Origin: Halorhabdus salina
Lineage (GTDB): Archaea > Halobacteriota > Halobacteria > Halobacteriales > Haloarculaceae
Assembly: GCF_013839425.1 (NCBI RefSeq)
Contig: NZ_JACDNP010000003.1
Coordinates: forward strand, 171,862 to 235,861
Reading direction: 5' to 3'
Length of the DNA: 64,000 nt
The position numbers were made by a program, and so were the translations under genes. The notes under the pieces are model-generated. The model had not been told where the DNA came from. It saw nothing but the letters and a program-made list of their open reading frames with translations, and did no database searches. Shown piece by piece: positions 1 to 9,260 of this stretch. How positions within the stretch are numbered: the first letter of the stretch is position 1; every line of letters begins with the position of its first letter.

Positions 1-1056
1 ACAGGGTTCGGAGAGACGACCGACGCGGACGGCTCGATCACGTCCGAACGGTCCTCCAGCGTTCCCGATCCATCAGTCACGACCCCAGGGAGTACGCGGA
101 CGACGACAGTAGCGGCCGAGTACGAACGGCCGTCCTACGCCGACCCCGACGCCTACACCGCGGAAACGATTTCGATCGAGGCGACCGAGAACTGTACGTT
201 GGGGGCGACACTAACGGTTCCCGACGGCGAGACCCCCGTTCCCGGCGTCGTCATCGTCCATGGGTCAGGCCCGAGCGACCGGAACGGCACCGTCGGCTCG
301 ATGCAGGTGTACCGCGACCTCGCCGTCGGACTGGCGAGTCAAGGGATCGCCGTCCTTCGGTACGACAAGCGGACGCACGCCTGTCCGCTGGCCGTTGAGG
401 CCACCGAGATCACCATCGACGACGAGGTGACGACAGACGCACTGGCGGCGGTCGATCGCCTTCGCGAGCACGAGCGCGTCGCCGCCGAGGACGTGGTCGT
501 CGCGGGCCACAGCCTCGGCGGGATGGTGGCACCGAGAATCGCACATCGCGATCCGGCGTTGGCTGGTATCGTGATGCTCGCCCCGCCGGCCCGCTCGTTG
601 CCGTCCCTCATTGCTTCTCAGCGACGCTATGCCTTCGAGCGAGACGGCACCCTCTCGGACGCCGAACGCGAACGCCTCGAACGCATCGAGTCGATTGCCG
701 ACCGTGTCGCGGCCGGGAACGTCAGCGCGAACGAAACCGTCTGGGGCGGCGGGCGGCCCTACTGGCGGAGTCTGGCCGACTACGACCAGGTCGCCGCTGC
801 CGAACACCTCGACGTACCGATTCTCATCCAGCAGGGGAGCAACGACGTGCAGGTGCCCCCCGAGACGGAACTCTCCCGCTGGCGGGACGCGCTGGGCGAT
901 CGTTCGTCGGTGACAATCCAGACCTACGAGGGCGTGAACCATCTCTTGACCACGGGCCGGGGACCGCTGGCGACCGGAACGCTCCCGGAGTCGGGACACG
1001 TCACTGACGCGGTCGTAGCTGATCTGGCCACGTGGACCAAGACGATCACTCGATGA
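1..1056 (+). CDS. alpha/beta hydrolase, 5' end outside the window
   Basis: The reading frame is open from the first base of the window, so the gene starts to the left; 351 residues are visible. The visible N-terminus (codons 1-45) is rich in Ser, Thr, Asp and Gly, like the spacer behind a lipoprotein or secretion signal, but the signal itself is not in the window. The catalytic fold begins near codon 66. The oxyanion-type HGSGPSDRNG, the nucleophile elbow GHSLGG (Ser at about codon 171), a GSNDVQVPP acid loop and a terminal GVNHLL histidine together give a Ser-Asp-His triad. This is the dienelactone-hydrolase/prolyl-oligopeptidase-like branch; the substrate is unknown. A TTG at 199 could start a shorter frame but would cut off the conserved lead strand, so it is not preferred. 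An extracellular location is inferred from the spacer only. Confidence 0.8.
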   Translation, partial: TGFGETTDADGSITSERSSSVPDPSVTTPGSTRTTTVAAEYERPSYADPDAYTAETISIEATENCTLGATLTVPDGETPVPGVVIVHGSGPSDRNGTVGSMQVYRDLAVGLASQGIAVLRYDKRTHACPLAVEATEITIDDEVTTDALAAVDRLREHERVAAEDVVVAGHSLGGMVAPRIAHRDPALAGIVMLAPPARSLPSLIASQRRYAFERDGTLSDAERERLERIESIADRVAAGNVSANETVWGGGRPYWRSLADYDQVAAAEHLDVPILIQQGSNDVQVPPETELSRWRDALGDRSSVTIQTYEGVNHLLTTGRGPLATGTLPESGHVTDAVVADLATWTKTITR

Positions 1057-1146
1057 TTGATCGCCGGTTGGGTCGTGGTCGATCGTCAGTCCCACAGCCT
1101 CGCCGACGGTCGGCAGGCATATTCGTCCCCTGGCCCGAGAGTGTGT

Positions 1147-2049
1147 ATGACCGGCCAGGATCGACGAGAGGTACACCTCGTCGACGCGTTCACGACCGAA
1201 CCGTTTTCGGGCAACCCAGCGGGTGTCGTCCCCGACGGCGACGACCTCGAAGCCGACCAGATGCGGGCGATCGCTGCTGAACTCGGTGCCAGTGAGACGG
1301 TCTTCGTCCGGGAGGACGGGCAGGCCGATCGTCGGCTGCGCTACTTCACGCCCGAACAGGAGGTCGACCTCTGTGGCCACGCGACGATTGCCGCCTACGC
1401 TCGCCTGTTCGACCGGGCCGCGGTCGACGCTGGCACTGAGACGGTCGCGACCGGTGCCGGCCAGGTAACGGTCGAGGTCGAGTCCGACGGCACGGTCTGG
1501 CTTGACGGCGCCGATCCGTCGGTCAGCACTGTCGAGATCAACTACGACGAACTCGCGGCCGCGCTTGGACTCACTGAGACTGCCTTTGCCGGCGTCGGTG
1601 AGGATCTGCCGGTCGCCCGCGCTTCGACCGGTATGGCGTTTCTGATCGTTCCGGTCAACTACTTCGAGCAACTCGGGGACGTCTCGCCCGATCTGGCTAC
1701 GATCGAAGCGCTCGCCGAGGCCCACGACGCGGCCGGGATCTACGCGTTCACGTTCGACACGCTCGATCGTGAATCGACGGTCCACGGTCGGTTGTTCGCT
1801 CCGTCGGTCGGCGTCGACGAGGATCCGGTGACAGGCACTGCAAGTGGTGCCGTCGGGGCCTACCTCCGGCGCTTTAGCGGCGTCGAGGGGACGGAGTTCC
1901 GGTGTGAACAGGGCGACTTTCTCGATCGCCCGGGGCGCGTGTCAGTTCGGACTGCCGACGGCGTCAAAGTCGGTGGCCGTGCGGTGACAACGCTGTCGGG
2001 CCAGATTGCTGTCCCGGATACAGAAGACAGCGAGATCATCGAAGCCTGA
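1147..2049 (+). CDS. PhzF family isomerase/epimerase-like protein
   Basis: A 300-residue protein, the normal length for PhzF/diaminopimelate-epimerase-fold proteins. Visible motifs are the N-terminal [17 protein letters not shown] containing the glutamate that is catalytic in Phz[11 protein letters not shown], and the C-terminal [16 protein letters not shown] that pairs with it to form the second pseudo-symmetric half. The ATG at 1147 is chosen because homology begins a few residues later; the frame is open 30 codons further upstream, but that stretch has no family similarity. Members outside phenazine clusters have no agreed substrate, and no phenazine genes are present here, so the function is left as family only. 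It follows the hydrolase and precedes mfnA on the same strand, with gaps of 70-90 bases. Confidence 0.85.
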   Translation: MTGQDRREVHLVDAFTTEPFSGNPAGVVPDGDDLEADQMRAIAAELGASETVFVREDGQADRRLRYFTPEQEVDLCGHATIAAYARLFDRAAVDAGTETVATGAGQVTVEVESDGTVWLDGADPSVSTVEINYDELAAALGLTETAFAGVGEDLPVARASTGMAFLIVPVNYFEQLGDVSPDLATIEALAEAHDAAGIYAFTFDTLDRESTVHGRLFAPSVGVDEDPVTGTASGAVGAYLRRFSGVEGTEFRCEQGDFLDRPGRVSVRTADGVKVGGRAVTTLSGQIAVPDTEDSEIIEA

Positions 2050-2120
2050 CGGTTATCGCTTGCACCAATCGGATCCAGCGAGCGGAACGGATAAACGGGA
2101 CTAGCCCGTATCCTACGAGT

Positions 2121-3170
2121 ATGCAGCGGGCCGCGCCGCAGGACTTCGACCGCGTGCTCTCCTCGATGTGTACCGAGCCCCATCCAGCGGCTCGCGAGGC
2201 AGCCGAACGGTTCCTCGCGACCAACCCCGGCGATCCGGGGACCTACCAGACAGTCGCGAGGCTCGAGGAGCGAGCAGTCGAACTCCTGGGCGAGATAACG
2301 GCACTGGACGATCCTGCCGGGTACATCACTAGCGGCGGCACGGAGGCGAACATCCAGGCTGTCCGGATCGCCCGCAACTACGTCGACGCCGACGAGCCAA
2401 ACGTCGTTGTCCCCGAGAGTGCCCACTTCAGCTTCACGAAAGCCGCCGAGATGCTCGACGTCGAACTCCGGGAAGTGCCGACGACTGACTACCGGGCGGA
2501 CGTCGCGGCGATGGCCGATGTCGTCGACGCGAACACGGTTGGAATCGTCGCCGTCGCGGGCACGACCGAGTACGGCCACGTCGATCCCATCCCCGCACTG
2601 GCTGATCTGGCCGAGGACGCCGGCGCGCTCTTGCACGTCGACGCGGCCTTCGGTGGGTTCTTCCTCCCCTTTACCGATATCGAGTGGAACTTCGCCCACG
2701 CCGGCGTCGACACGATGACGATCGACCCGCACAAGGCCGGCCAGGCGGCCGTCCCGGCTGGTGGCTTCTTGGCGCGCTCGACGGACTACTTAGACGAACT
2801 GACGATCGATACGCCCTATCTCGAATCGGAGTCCCAATTCACGCTGACGGGCACTCGGAGCGGGGCAGGGGTTGCCAGCGCTGTCGCGGCAATGGAGACG
2901 CTGTGGCCTGACGGGTATCGTGACCAGTATCAGGCCTCGATGGACAATGCCCACTGGCTGGCCGATCGCTTCGAAGAGCGCGGCTACGATGTTGTTGGCC
3001 CGGAACTACCGCTCCTTGCTGCGGATGTCTCCCTTGAACTCGTCGAACAGCTTCGAGATCGTGGCTGGCGAGTCACCAAAACGGGCTCCGGTGAGATGCG
3101 CGTCGTCTGTATGCCCCATGTCACGCGCTCGATGTTGCGGACGTTCGTCGCGGACCTGGACTGGTTCTGA
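2121..3170 (+). CDS. mfnA: L-tyrosine/L-aspartate decarboxylase (MfnA type)
   Basis: A 349-residue group II PLP-dependent decarboxylase. It shows the [10 protein letters not shown] phosphate-binding loop, the HFSFTKAA segment with the cofactor-stacking histidine, HVDAAFGGF with the aspartate that pairs with the pyridine nitrogen, and IDPHKAG with the Schiff-base lysine. Length and motifs match archaeal MfnA. In methanogens MfnA makes tyramine for methanofuran; in archaea without methanofuran the same family decarboxylates aspartate to beta-alanine for coenzyme A. The second role is more likely here because haloarchaea do not make methanofuran; this is inference. The ATG at 2121 is the first in frame and lies directly before the conserved region. 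Confidence 0.9.
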   Translation: MQRAAPQDFDRVLSSMCTEPHPAAREAAERFLATNPGDPGTYQTVARLEERAVELLGEITALDDPAGYITSGGTEANIQAVRIARNYVDADEPNVVVPESAHFSFTKAAEMLDVELREVPTTDYRADVAAMADVVDANTVGIVAVAGTTEYGHVDPIPALADLAEDAGALLHVDAAFGGFFLPFTDIEWNFAHAGVDTMTIDPHKAGQAAVPAGGFLARSTDYLDELTIDTPYLESESQFTLTGTRSGAGVASAVAAMETLWPDGYRDQYQASMDNAHWLADRFEERGYDVVGPELPLLAADVSLELVEQLRDRGWRVTKTGSGEMRVVCMPHVTRSMLRTFVADLDWF

Positions 3171-3230
3171 CCGGCCACAGCACCGACAGAAACAGGAAGG
3201 TTTACGCCTTACGAGCTAAACCGGAGATCC

Positions 3231-3851
3231 GTGACTGTCGTCCTCCCTGTCGCACTCGTCGGTGACCTTGCAATCGGCCTGTTGGGCCCGCTCCAGGACT
3301 TCCTGGCAGCCGGTGGTGACTTTCTGGGGTGGTTTTACGGCGCGCTCGAGGAATCGGTGCAATCAGCGACGGGGCCACTCGGCCTGGCCCTTATCGGCAT
3401 CTATTCGTTTCTCATCGCGTTCGTGCTGCCGCTTCCCAGTGAAATCGTCCTCGCTCCGGCCGGCCACATGCTTGACGGACTTCCGTACTCGCTGACGCTC
3501 GCTGTCATCGTTTTCGTCAGTGGGGTCGGAAAGGCAGCTGGGAGCGTTTTTGCCTTCCACATCGGCCAGGAAGCCAAAGAGTACGGACCACTGGTCAGGC
3601 GGATCAAACGATCCCGGTTTGACGTCATCGAGTGGTCAGAACGGAAAACAGTACAGATCGCCAGGCGCTTCGGGTACGTCGGGCTCGCGCTTGCCCTATC
3701 CGTTCCCGGATTTCCGGACACGATTTCGATTTACGCCTTCACGATCCTCGAAGAGGACTACCTCAAGTTCGCGCTGGCGACGTTTGCAGGCAGCGTCGGC
3801 CGCCTGCTCGTGACGATCGGTCTTGCCGGCAGTGCGATCGCCATCCTGTGA
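3231..3851 (+). CDS. VTT-domain (DedA/SNARE-associated) membrane protein
   Basis: A 206-residue integral membrane protein starting with GTG. Hydrophobic segments lie at about residues 1-20, 45-75, 80-105, 145-165 and 180-206. The FVLPLPSEIVLAPAGHM stretch and the later YVGLALALSVPGFPD segment are the paired re-entrant motifs of the VTT/DedA fold (YqaA/YdjX-like). Members are linked to lipid flipping and membrane homeostasis, but the substrate for this branch is not known. It lies 60 bases after mfnA and is probably separately transcribed. Confidence 0.75.
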   Translation: MTVVLPVALVGDLAIGLLGPLQDFLAAGGDFLGWFYGALEESVQSATGPLGLALIGIYSFLIAFVLPLPSEIVLAPAGHMLDGLPYSLTLAVIVFVSGVGKAAGSVFAFHIGQEAKEYGPLVRRIKRSRFDVIEWSERKTVQIARRFGYVGLALALSVPGFPDTISIYAFTILEEDYLKFALATFAGSVGRLLVTIGLAGSAIAIL

Positions 3852-3916
3852 GTGAGTCGACGTCGACGGCGGCTGAAGGGGAACGTCCATGGTGAGTGGC
3901 TGTCAATTACTGGGGT

Positions 3917-4474
3917 ATGCCGTCCGAGAAGGAGAAGATGCTCGCTGGCGAACTGTACGATGCGACCGATCCCGAACTGGTTGCCGATCGGGAACGCGCT
4001 CGCGAACTGACCATGGAATTCAACCAGCTGCCGCCCGGTGCCTACGAGGAGAAACAGGCACTGCTCGGAGAATTGTTCGGTGAGGGTGGCGAGGACGCAT
4101 TCGTCGAGCCCACGCTCCGGGTCGATTACGGGTACAACATCAGCGTCGGCGAGGGTTTCGAGGCCAATTTCGGGTGTGTCTTCCTGGACGTCACCGAGAT
4201 TTCGTTCGGCGAGCAGTGCCTGCTCGGGCCGAACGTCCACGCCTACACGGCGACCCACCCGATCGATCCCGAAGCCCGCGCCGAAGGTCTCGAGAGCGGC
4301 GAACCGATCACCGTCGGCGACAACGTCTGGATCGGCGGCCAGACTGTCCTCTCGCCCGGCGTGACCGTCGGCGACGACGCCGTGATCGCCGCCGGGGCGG
4401 TGGTCGTCGAGGACGTCCCCGACCGGACCGTCGTCGCCGGCAATCCAGCGAACGTCGTTCGCGAACTCGACTGA
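3917..4474 (+). CDS. sugar O-acetyltransferase (maltose/galactoside acetyltransferase family)
   Basis: 185 residues, normal for the LacA/Maa family. The N-terminal maltose-acetyltransferase domain is seen as SEKEKMLAGELYDATDPEL (about residues 3-21), followed by left-handed beta-helix hexapeptide repeats from residue about 75. These include NFGCVFLDV, HAYTATHPID with the catalytic histidine, GDNVWIGGQ and AGAVVVEDV. The enzyme transfers an acetyl group from acetyl-CoA to a sugar hydroxyl; the natural acceptor is unknown. ATG 3917 is preferred over GTG 3896 because the family normally begins with this MxxEKEKML segment. Confidence 0.85.
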   Translation: MPSEKEKMLAGELYDATDPELVADRERARELTMEFNQLPPGAYEEKQALLGELFGEGGEDAFVEPTLRVDYGYNISVGEGFEANFGCVFLDVTEISFGEQCLLGPNVHAYTATHPIDPEARAEGLESGEPITVGDNVWIGGQTVLSPGVTVGDDAVIAAGAVVVEDVPDRTVVAGNPANVVRELD

Positions 4475-4516
4475 TCGGGATATATCTTTATGCCGTCTCC
4501 GGGTGAGTCGGGTGGT

Positions 4517-5194
4517 ATGAGCCGTCGACCCCTCACCAGTCAGGTCGTCTTCGGGGCGATTCTGGTCGTCGTCGGGATCGCACTGCTAGCCGAGACGACC
4601 GACGCCTACGACGCGTCGATCCTGCTGCAGTACGTCCCGTCGCTGTTCGTCCTGCTTGGCCTGTACGCCCTTCTCGTCAGCGACTTCCGCAACGTCTTCG
4701 GTCCGGTCGTCGTGATCATTGTCGCCGCCGCCTGGCAGTTGATCGCCCTCGAGTACGTCACGGCCGAAGAAATCACGCAGTTCTGGCCACTGGTCGTCGT
4801 CGCCTTCGGGCTCTCGCTCATCCTCCGGCAGGTCCGCTCGCGGCCCCAGGCCGTCCAGGATACGTTCCTCAGCTCGATCGGTGTCTTTGGCGGGGGTCAA
4901 CAACGATCGACGACGCCGGACTTCGAAGGGGCTGACTTGACGGCGCTGTTCGGTGGTGTCGATCTCGACCTCCGAGAGGCCGGGATCGAAGACCGACCAG
5001 CGACGGTCAACGCGACAGCGATCTTTGGCGGCTGTGAGATATCTGTTCCGCCCGAATGGAACGTCCAACTCGACGTCCTGCCGATATTTGGTGGGGCCGA
5101 GGACGAACGCAAGCGCCGGGAGCGCGACCATGACGAGGTCGATCTGGTCGTGACCGGCTTTGCCGCCTTTGGTGGCGTCAGCGTCACTGATTGA
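4517..5194 (+). CDS. membrane protein with LiaF-like C-terminal domain
   Basis: 225 residues. Four hydrophobic segments occupy roughly residues 8-105, and the second half is soluble beta-rich sequence with the repeated phrases ALFGGVDLDL, AIFGGCEISVP, PIFGGAED and AFGGVSV. This phrase repeat is characteristic of the LiaF/cell-wall-active-antibiotic-response domain, a beta-helix thought to interact with envelope-stress regulators in bacteria. Archaeal copies have no assigned partner. ATG 4517 is chosen over 4490: a TATA-like tatatcttta at 4481-4490 sits the right distance upstream for a near-leaderless start there. Confidence 0.7.
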   Translation: MSRRPLTSQVVFGAILVVVGIALLAETTDAYDASILLQYVPSLFVLLGLYALLVSDFRNVFGPVVVIIVAAAWQLIALEYVTAEEITQFWPLVVVAFGLSLILRQVRSRPQAVQDTFLSSIGVFGGGQQRSTTPDFEGADLTALFGGVDLDLREAGIEDRPATVNATAIFGGCEISVPPEWNVQLDVLPIFGGAEDERKRRERDHDEVDLVVTGFAAFGGVSVTD

Positions 5195-5268
5195 CGGATA
5201 GACTGTCCGACTGCCGTTGCCGTCCGGAAACCGGCGGGTTTTAGGCCGGAATGGCGATACTTTCGGGT

Positions 5269-7353
5269 ATGAGCCACGACGAGTTTCCGACCGACGATCC
5301 CGCCGTGGTGACCTGCGGGTTGCCGTATGCCAACGGCGACCTGCACATCGGTCACCTCCGGACGTACGTCGGCGGCGACGTGTTGACCCGTGCCCTGGAG
5401 AAACTCGGCCAGGAGACGGCCTTCGTCTCCGGGTCGGATATGCACGGGACGCCGATCGCCGTCCAGGCGATCGAAGACGACATCGATCCCGAAGCGTTCG
5501 CCCTCGAATACCACGAACAGTACGAGGAGACGTTCCCTCGTTTCGATGTTGCCTTCGACAACTACGGCCACACCCACCAGGAGACCAACCGCGAGTTGAC
5601 CCACGAGATCGTCGAAGCCCTGGAGCGAGAGGGTTACGTCGAGGAGCAGGAGATCAAAGTCGCCTGGGACCCCGCCGACGACCAGCCACTCCCCGATCGG
5701 TACGTCGTCGGGACGTGTCCGTACTGTGGCGAGACGGCTCGGGGCGACGAGTGTGACGAAGGCTGTGGCCGCCACCTCGAACCCGGTGAGATCGAGGATC
5801 CCGTCTCGAAGATCTCGGGCAACCCCGCCGAGTATCGCGAACGCACCCACAAGTTCTTCACCGTCTCGAAACTTGCCGAGTATCTCTCCGAATTCCTCGA
5901 CCGCCTGGAGGGGACGCCAAACGCCCAGAACCAACCCCGACAGTGGATCAAGGAGGGGCTGCAAGACTGGTGTATCACGCGGGATCTGGACTGGGGCTTC
6001 GAATACCCCGAGGTTGCGGACGCGGCCGAGGACGACACTGCCGAGGATCTCGTCCTGTACGTCTGGGTCGACGCGCCGATCGAGTACATCGCCTCGACGA
6101 AGCAATACACCGAGCGGGTCGGTCCCGACACCTACGACTGGGAGGAAACCTGGAAAGAGAGCGGCGAGATCGTCCACGTCATCGGGCGGGACATCATCCA
6201 GCACCACACGATTTTCTGGCCCGCCATGCTCCACGTCGCCGACTACAACGAACCCCGGGCCGTCGTCGCCAGTGGGTTCATGAGTCTGGACGGGGACGCC
6301 TTCTCGACGAGTCGCAACCGCGCGATCTGGGCCCAGGAGTACCTCGATGAGGGGTTCCATCCGGACCTCCTCCGGTACTACCTGACGACCGTCGGGGGCT
6401 TTCAGGACGACATCGACTTCTCGTGGGATCGGTTCCGCGAGCGCGTCAACGGCGAACTCGTCGGCACGGTCGGGAACTTCGCCTACCGATCGTTGCTCTT
6501 TGCCTACCGCAACTACGAGGGAACGCCCGACGTGGACCTCTCCTCGGAGGTCGAAGATCGCATCGTCGAGGCGATCGACGAGTTCGAGGCTGGCGTCAAC
6601 GACTATTCGATCCGGAAAGCCACGCAGGCTGCAGTCGACCTGGCGAGCTTTGGCAACGAGTACATCCAGCGTCACGAGCCCTGGAATCTCGACGACGAGG
6701 CAGCCGCGCCGGTCATCCGCGATTGCGTCCAGATCGCCAAGGCCGTCGCCGTCCTCATGCAACCGGTCACGCCAGAGACGGCACGCCGGCTCTGGGACCA
6801 GCTCGAAGCGGACGGGTCGGTCGCTGACGCCACACTCGAGGCGGCCCTCGAAGCGCCCCCTGAGTCGTTCGGCGAGCCGACCGAACTCTTCGAGAAGATC
6901 CCCGCCGAACGCGTCGCGGAACTCAACGAGAAACTCGACGAGCGGGTCGCGGACGCGACCGACAGCGAGGAAACCGAAAGCGACGACACTACCGAGAGTG
7001 AGGGGGGCGATATGGACCTCGAACCACTCGCTGACGAGCGTATCGACTTCGACGACTTCCAGGGACTCGACATCCGTGTCGGCGAGATCGTGGCGGCCGA
7101 ACCCATCGAGGACAGCGACGACCTCGTTCGACTGGAAGTCGACATCGGACTGGAGACGCGGCAGGTCGTCGCCGGGATCAAGCAACTCCACGACGTTGAG
7201 ACCCTTCCGGACACCCGCGTCGTGCTGTTGGCGAACATGGAGAAAGCCGAACTGTTCGGCTACGAGTCAAACGGCATGGTGCTGGCCGCCGGCGAGGAAG
7301 CCGACCTGCTGACGACCCACGAGGACGCACCGCTCGGGTCGAAGATCCGCTGA
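5269..7353 (+). CDS. metG: methionyl-tRNA synthetase with C-terminal tRNA-binding domain
   Basis: 694 residues. The class I catalytic domain carries the HIGH signature in GDLHIGHL near residue 27 and a zinc knuckle CPYC...C...C near residues 152-170. A DFSW motif follows the catalytic core, then an anticodon-binding helical domain. An acidic, low-complexity linker (about residues 560-585) leads to a C-terminal EMAP/Trbp111-type OB fold beginning IDFDDFQGLDIRVGEI. That is the fused tRNA-binding domain seen in many MetRS. The second class I signature appears as AFSTSR rather than the usual KMSKS. ATG 5269 is chosen over ATG 5251 since the intervening six codons are not family-like. Confidence 0.95.
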   Translation: MSHDEFPTDDPAVVTCGLPYANGDLHIGHLRTYVGGDVLTRALEKLGQETAFVSGSDMHGTPIAVQAIEDDIDPEAFALEYHEQYEETFPRFDVAFDNYGHTHQETNRELTHEIVEALEREGYVEEQEIKVAWDPADDQPLPDRYVVGTCPYCGETARGDECDEGCGRHLEPGEIEDPVSKISGNPAEYRERTHKFFTVSKLAEYLSEFLDRLEGTPNAQNQPRQWIKEGLQDWCITRDLDWGFEYPEVADAAEDDTAEDLVLYVWVDAPIEYIASTKQYTERVGPDTYDWEETWKESGEIVHVIGRDIIQHHTIFWPAMLHVADYNEPRAVVASGFMSLDGDAFSTSRNRAIWAQEYLDEGFHPDLLRYYLTTVGGFQDDIDFSWDRFRERVNGELVGTVGNFAYRSLLFAYRNYEGTPDVDLSSEVEDRIVEAIDEFEAGVNDYSIRKATQAAVDLASFGNEYIQRHEPWNLDDEAAAPVIRDCVQIAKAVAVLMQPVTPETARRLWDQLEADGSVADATLEAALEAPPESFGEPTELFEKIPAERVAELNEKLDERVADATDSEETESDDTTESEGGDMDLEPLADERIDFDDFQGLDIRVGEIVAAEPIEDSDDLVRLEVDIGLETRQVVAGIKQLHDVETLPDTRVVLLANMEKAELFGYESNGMVLAAGEEADLLTTHEDAPLGSKIR

Positions 7354-7395
7354 GTTGGGCACAGCATTTTAGCCGACCGATCGACTAACTCGGAT

Positions 7396-7686
7396 ATGAC
7401 TGACGACGAGTGGGAGTACGACACGGGGGACTTCGAGCCGTCAGCTGACGATCCGCCTTCGGGTGAGAAATCGTCGGACGACGGCAGCGAGGAGTCAGCC
7501 ACCGGAGGCTGGCGGTTCTCCGTGGACGAGGTCGAAGACGGGGGCACGGTGGATGAGGAGGACGACGACGACTGGTTGAACTTACACGAGGAGATCGAGG
7601 CCGGGTCCCCGACCCTGGAGAACGCACTGTTCGTCGTCATCGGCGTGACGCTTGGTTTGGTACTCACGTGGCAACTGTTCCTGTGA
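7396..7686 (+). CDS. small acidic membrane-anchored protein, unknown function
   Basis: 96 residues. Residues 1-70 are extremely acidic (runs of Asp and Glu, for example VDEEDDDDWL) and probably disordered. Residues 76-95 are one hydrophobic segment ending the protein, giving a C-terminal tail anchor. I recognise the pattern as a conserved haloarchaeal hypothetical often found near metG, but know no function. It sits 42 bases after metG and 41 bases before the NfeD-like gene on the same strand. Confidence 0.65.
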   Translation: MTDDEWEYDTGDFEPSADDPPSGEKSSDDGSEESATGGWRFSVDEVEDGGTVDEEDDDDWLNLHEEIEAGSPTLENALFVVIGVTLGLVLTWQLFL

Positions 7687-7727
7687 CGCGCCCGAACTGT
7701 TAACCCATCCCGGGCCGAAACGCGGGT

Positions 7728-8315
7728 ATGGCGATGGTCTTCGGGACGGACCTCTCACTGTTACTGTTGCTGGCAGGAGCGTTGTTGATCATCGGCGAGG
7801 CCTTTGCTCCGGGGGCGCACTTCATCGTCCTGGGGATCGCGCTGCTGGTCGCCGGGTTGGTCGGGCTTGCCCTCCCCGCGTCCCTTGGTGTCCTCTCGCT
7901 GGTGATTATGGCCGGCGTGGTGGTTGCCGTCGGGGGCATCTCGCTGTACATCTACCGGCAGTTCGACTTTTACGGCGGGAAGGGTGCCGGCCGGACGAGT
8001 GATTCCGACTCGCTGAAGGGAAAGACTGGTCGGGTGACCGAACGCGTCACCGACACGGACGGAGAAGTGAAACTCGACAGTGGTGGCTTCAATCCGCTCT
8101 ACCGGGCCCGCGCGTTCGACGAGGAGATCCCCGTCGGCGAGGAGGTGATTGTCGTCGACCCCGGCGGTGGTAACGTCATCACTGTCGAATCGATGGCGGC
8201 GCTGGGGACGGACGACATCGACGACGAACTCGAAGCCGACCGCCAGGCAACAGAAGCGGACGGCGACGCTACTACGGCTACGGCTGACCGGGACACAGAA
8301 TCAGAGACGGCTTGA
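7728..8315 (+). CDS. NfeD-like membrane protein
   Basis: 195 residues. Three hydrophobic segments lie within residues 8-85. They are followed by a GxxGxVxExxxxxGEV-type OB-fold domain (GKTGRVTERV, about residue 100) that includes ARAFDEEIPVGEEVIVV, the hallmark of NfeD C-terminal domains. The tail after residue 155 is acidic and disordered. NfeD proteins usually work with an SPFH/stomatin partner in membrane microdomains; no stomatin gene is adjacent here. A second ATG at 7734 is an equally plausible start. Confidence 0.8.
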   Translation: MAMVFGTDLSLLLLLAGALLIIGEAFAPGAHFIVLGIALLVAGLVGLALPASLGVLSLVIMAGVVVAVGGISLYIYRQFDFYGGKGAGRTSDSDSLKGKTGRVTERVTDTDGEVKLDSGGFNPLYRARAFDEEIPVGEEVIVVDPGGGNVITVESMAALGTDDIDDELEADRQATEADGDATTATADRDTESETA

Positions 8316-8413
8316 GGAGGTCTACCGCCGGCAGGTTAGTCCGCGAAGAGGGAGGGGTTGAAACGATACCTAGGAACAGCAGCTATTTCAGTCGTCGTGA
8401 AATCCGTACAGAC

Positions 8414-9100
8414 ATGGACGAATCCACACGCAAGGCGGCGAAGCGACGTGCCAGCAAACGTGCTGTCGAGACCGTCACGGACGGCGATATGGTTGGTCTT
8501 GGCAGCGGTAGTACGGCCGAACATGCGATTCGCCTGCTCGGTCAGAAGGTTGCGGACGGCTTGGATATTATCGGTGTGCCAACTTCTTTCCAGGCCCGCG
8601 AAGTCGCCACCGAAGTTGGGATCGAATTGACAACGCTCGAAGAGACAGAGGGCCGTCTCGACGTGGCAATCGACGGTGCTGATCAGTTCGCCGGCAGTGA
8701 TTTGATAAAAGGGGGTGGTGCGGCCCATGCTCGCGAGAAGATTGTGGACGGTGCGGCCGAGGAGTTGGTGATTGTCGTCGACCCGACGAAACGAGCGGAT
8801 GTCCTCGACGCCGCAATCCCGGTCGAAATTCTCCCTGATGCCCGTCGGACCGCTGCCGACGCAATCCACGATCTTGATGGCGAACCAATACTTCGCCGGG
8901 CCGAACGCAAGAGTGGCCCCGTCGTCACTGATAATGGGAACCTAATTTTTGACTGTGACTTTGGCGAGATCACAGATCCAGCGGCGCTTGCTTCAGCCCT
9001 CTCGGTGCTCCCCGGCGTCGTCGAAAACGGACTGTGCCTCGACTTCGCTGACGTCGTCTACCTCGGGACCGAAACGGGTGTCGAGCGGATCGAGCCGTAG
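8414..9100 (+). CDS. rpiA: ribose-5-phosphate isomerase A
   Basis: 228 residues, normal for RpiA. Motifs are GLGSGSTAEHAI (phosphate loop, about residue 31), AIDGADQ with catalytic aspartates (about residue 82), KGGGAAHAREKI (catalytic Lys-Gly-Gly-Gly) and VVTDNGNLIFDC near the C-terminus. It interconverts ribose-5-P and ribulose-5-P in the cytosol, relevant to the nucleoside-derived pentoses handled by genes at 24.5-38.3 kb. ATG 8414 is chosen; the frame is open 34 codons further upstream and overlaps the end of the NfeD-like gene, but that stretch has no RpiA similarity. Confidence 0.95.
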   Translation: MDESTRKAAKRRASKRAVETVTDGDMVGLGSGSTAEHAIRLLGQKVADGLDIIGVPTSFQAREVATEVGIELTTLEETEGRLDVAIDGADQFAGSDLIKGGGAAHAREKIVDGAAEELVIVVDPTKRADVLDAAIPVEILPDARRTAADAIHDLDGEPILRRAERKSGPVVTDNGNLIFDCDFGEITDPAALASALSVLPGVVENGLCLDFADVVYLGTETGVERIEP

Positions 9101-9218
9101 CGAGTCTGGTACTTCACTCCCTGTCGTTAACGATTGGTTACTTATCTCTTCAGAACTGGGATAGAGTGATACAGACCGGCCTTCTCGGTTGTTTGGAACC
9201 CTTCCCCGATCCGGAGCC

Positions 9219-9232
9219 AAAATACTTAATAC
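9219..9232 (+). promoter_or_regulatory. TATA box of the dpp-type operon
   Basis: The A/T-rich aaaatacttaatac stands out in GC-rich surroundings. Its centre is about 35 bases before the ATG at 9261, consistent with an archaeal promoter giving a leader of roughly 10 bases. Confidence 0.5.
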
Positions 9233-9260
9233 TGTCCGGCAGGCGAGTTCCACGTGGACT

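Noticed and set aside
4897..7191. Long minus-strand open frame (764 codons) opposite metG
   Set aside because: It mirrors the GC-biased third positions of the metG frame; the translation is Val/Asp/Arg-rich with no recognisable motif, while metG on the plus strand is unmistakable. The same reasoning removes the long antisense frames opposite EF-2 (56600-58990), EF-1alpha (61808-63376) and the genes at 265-1785.
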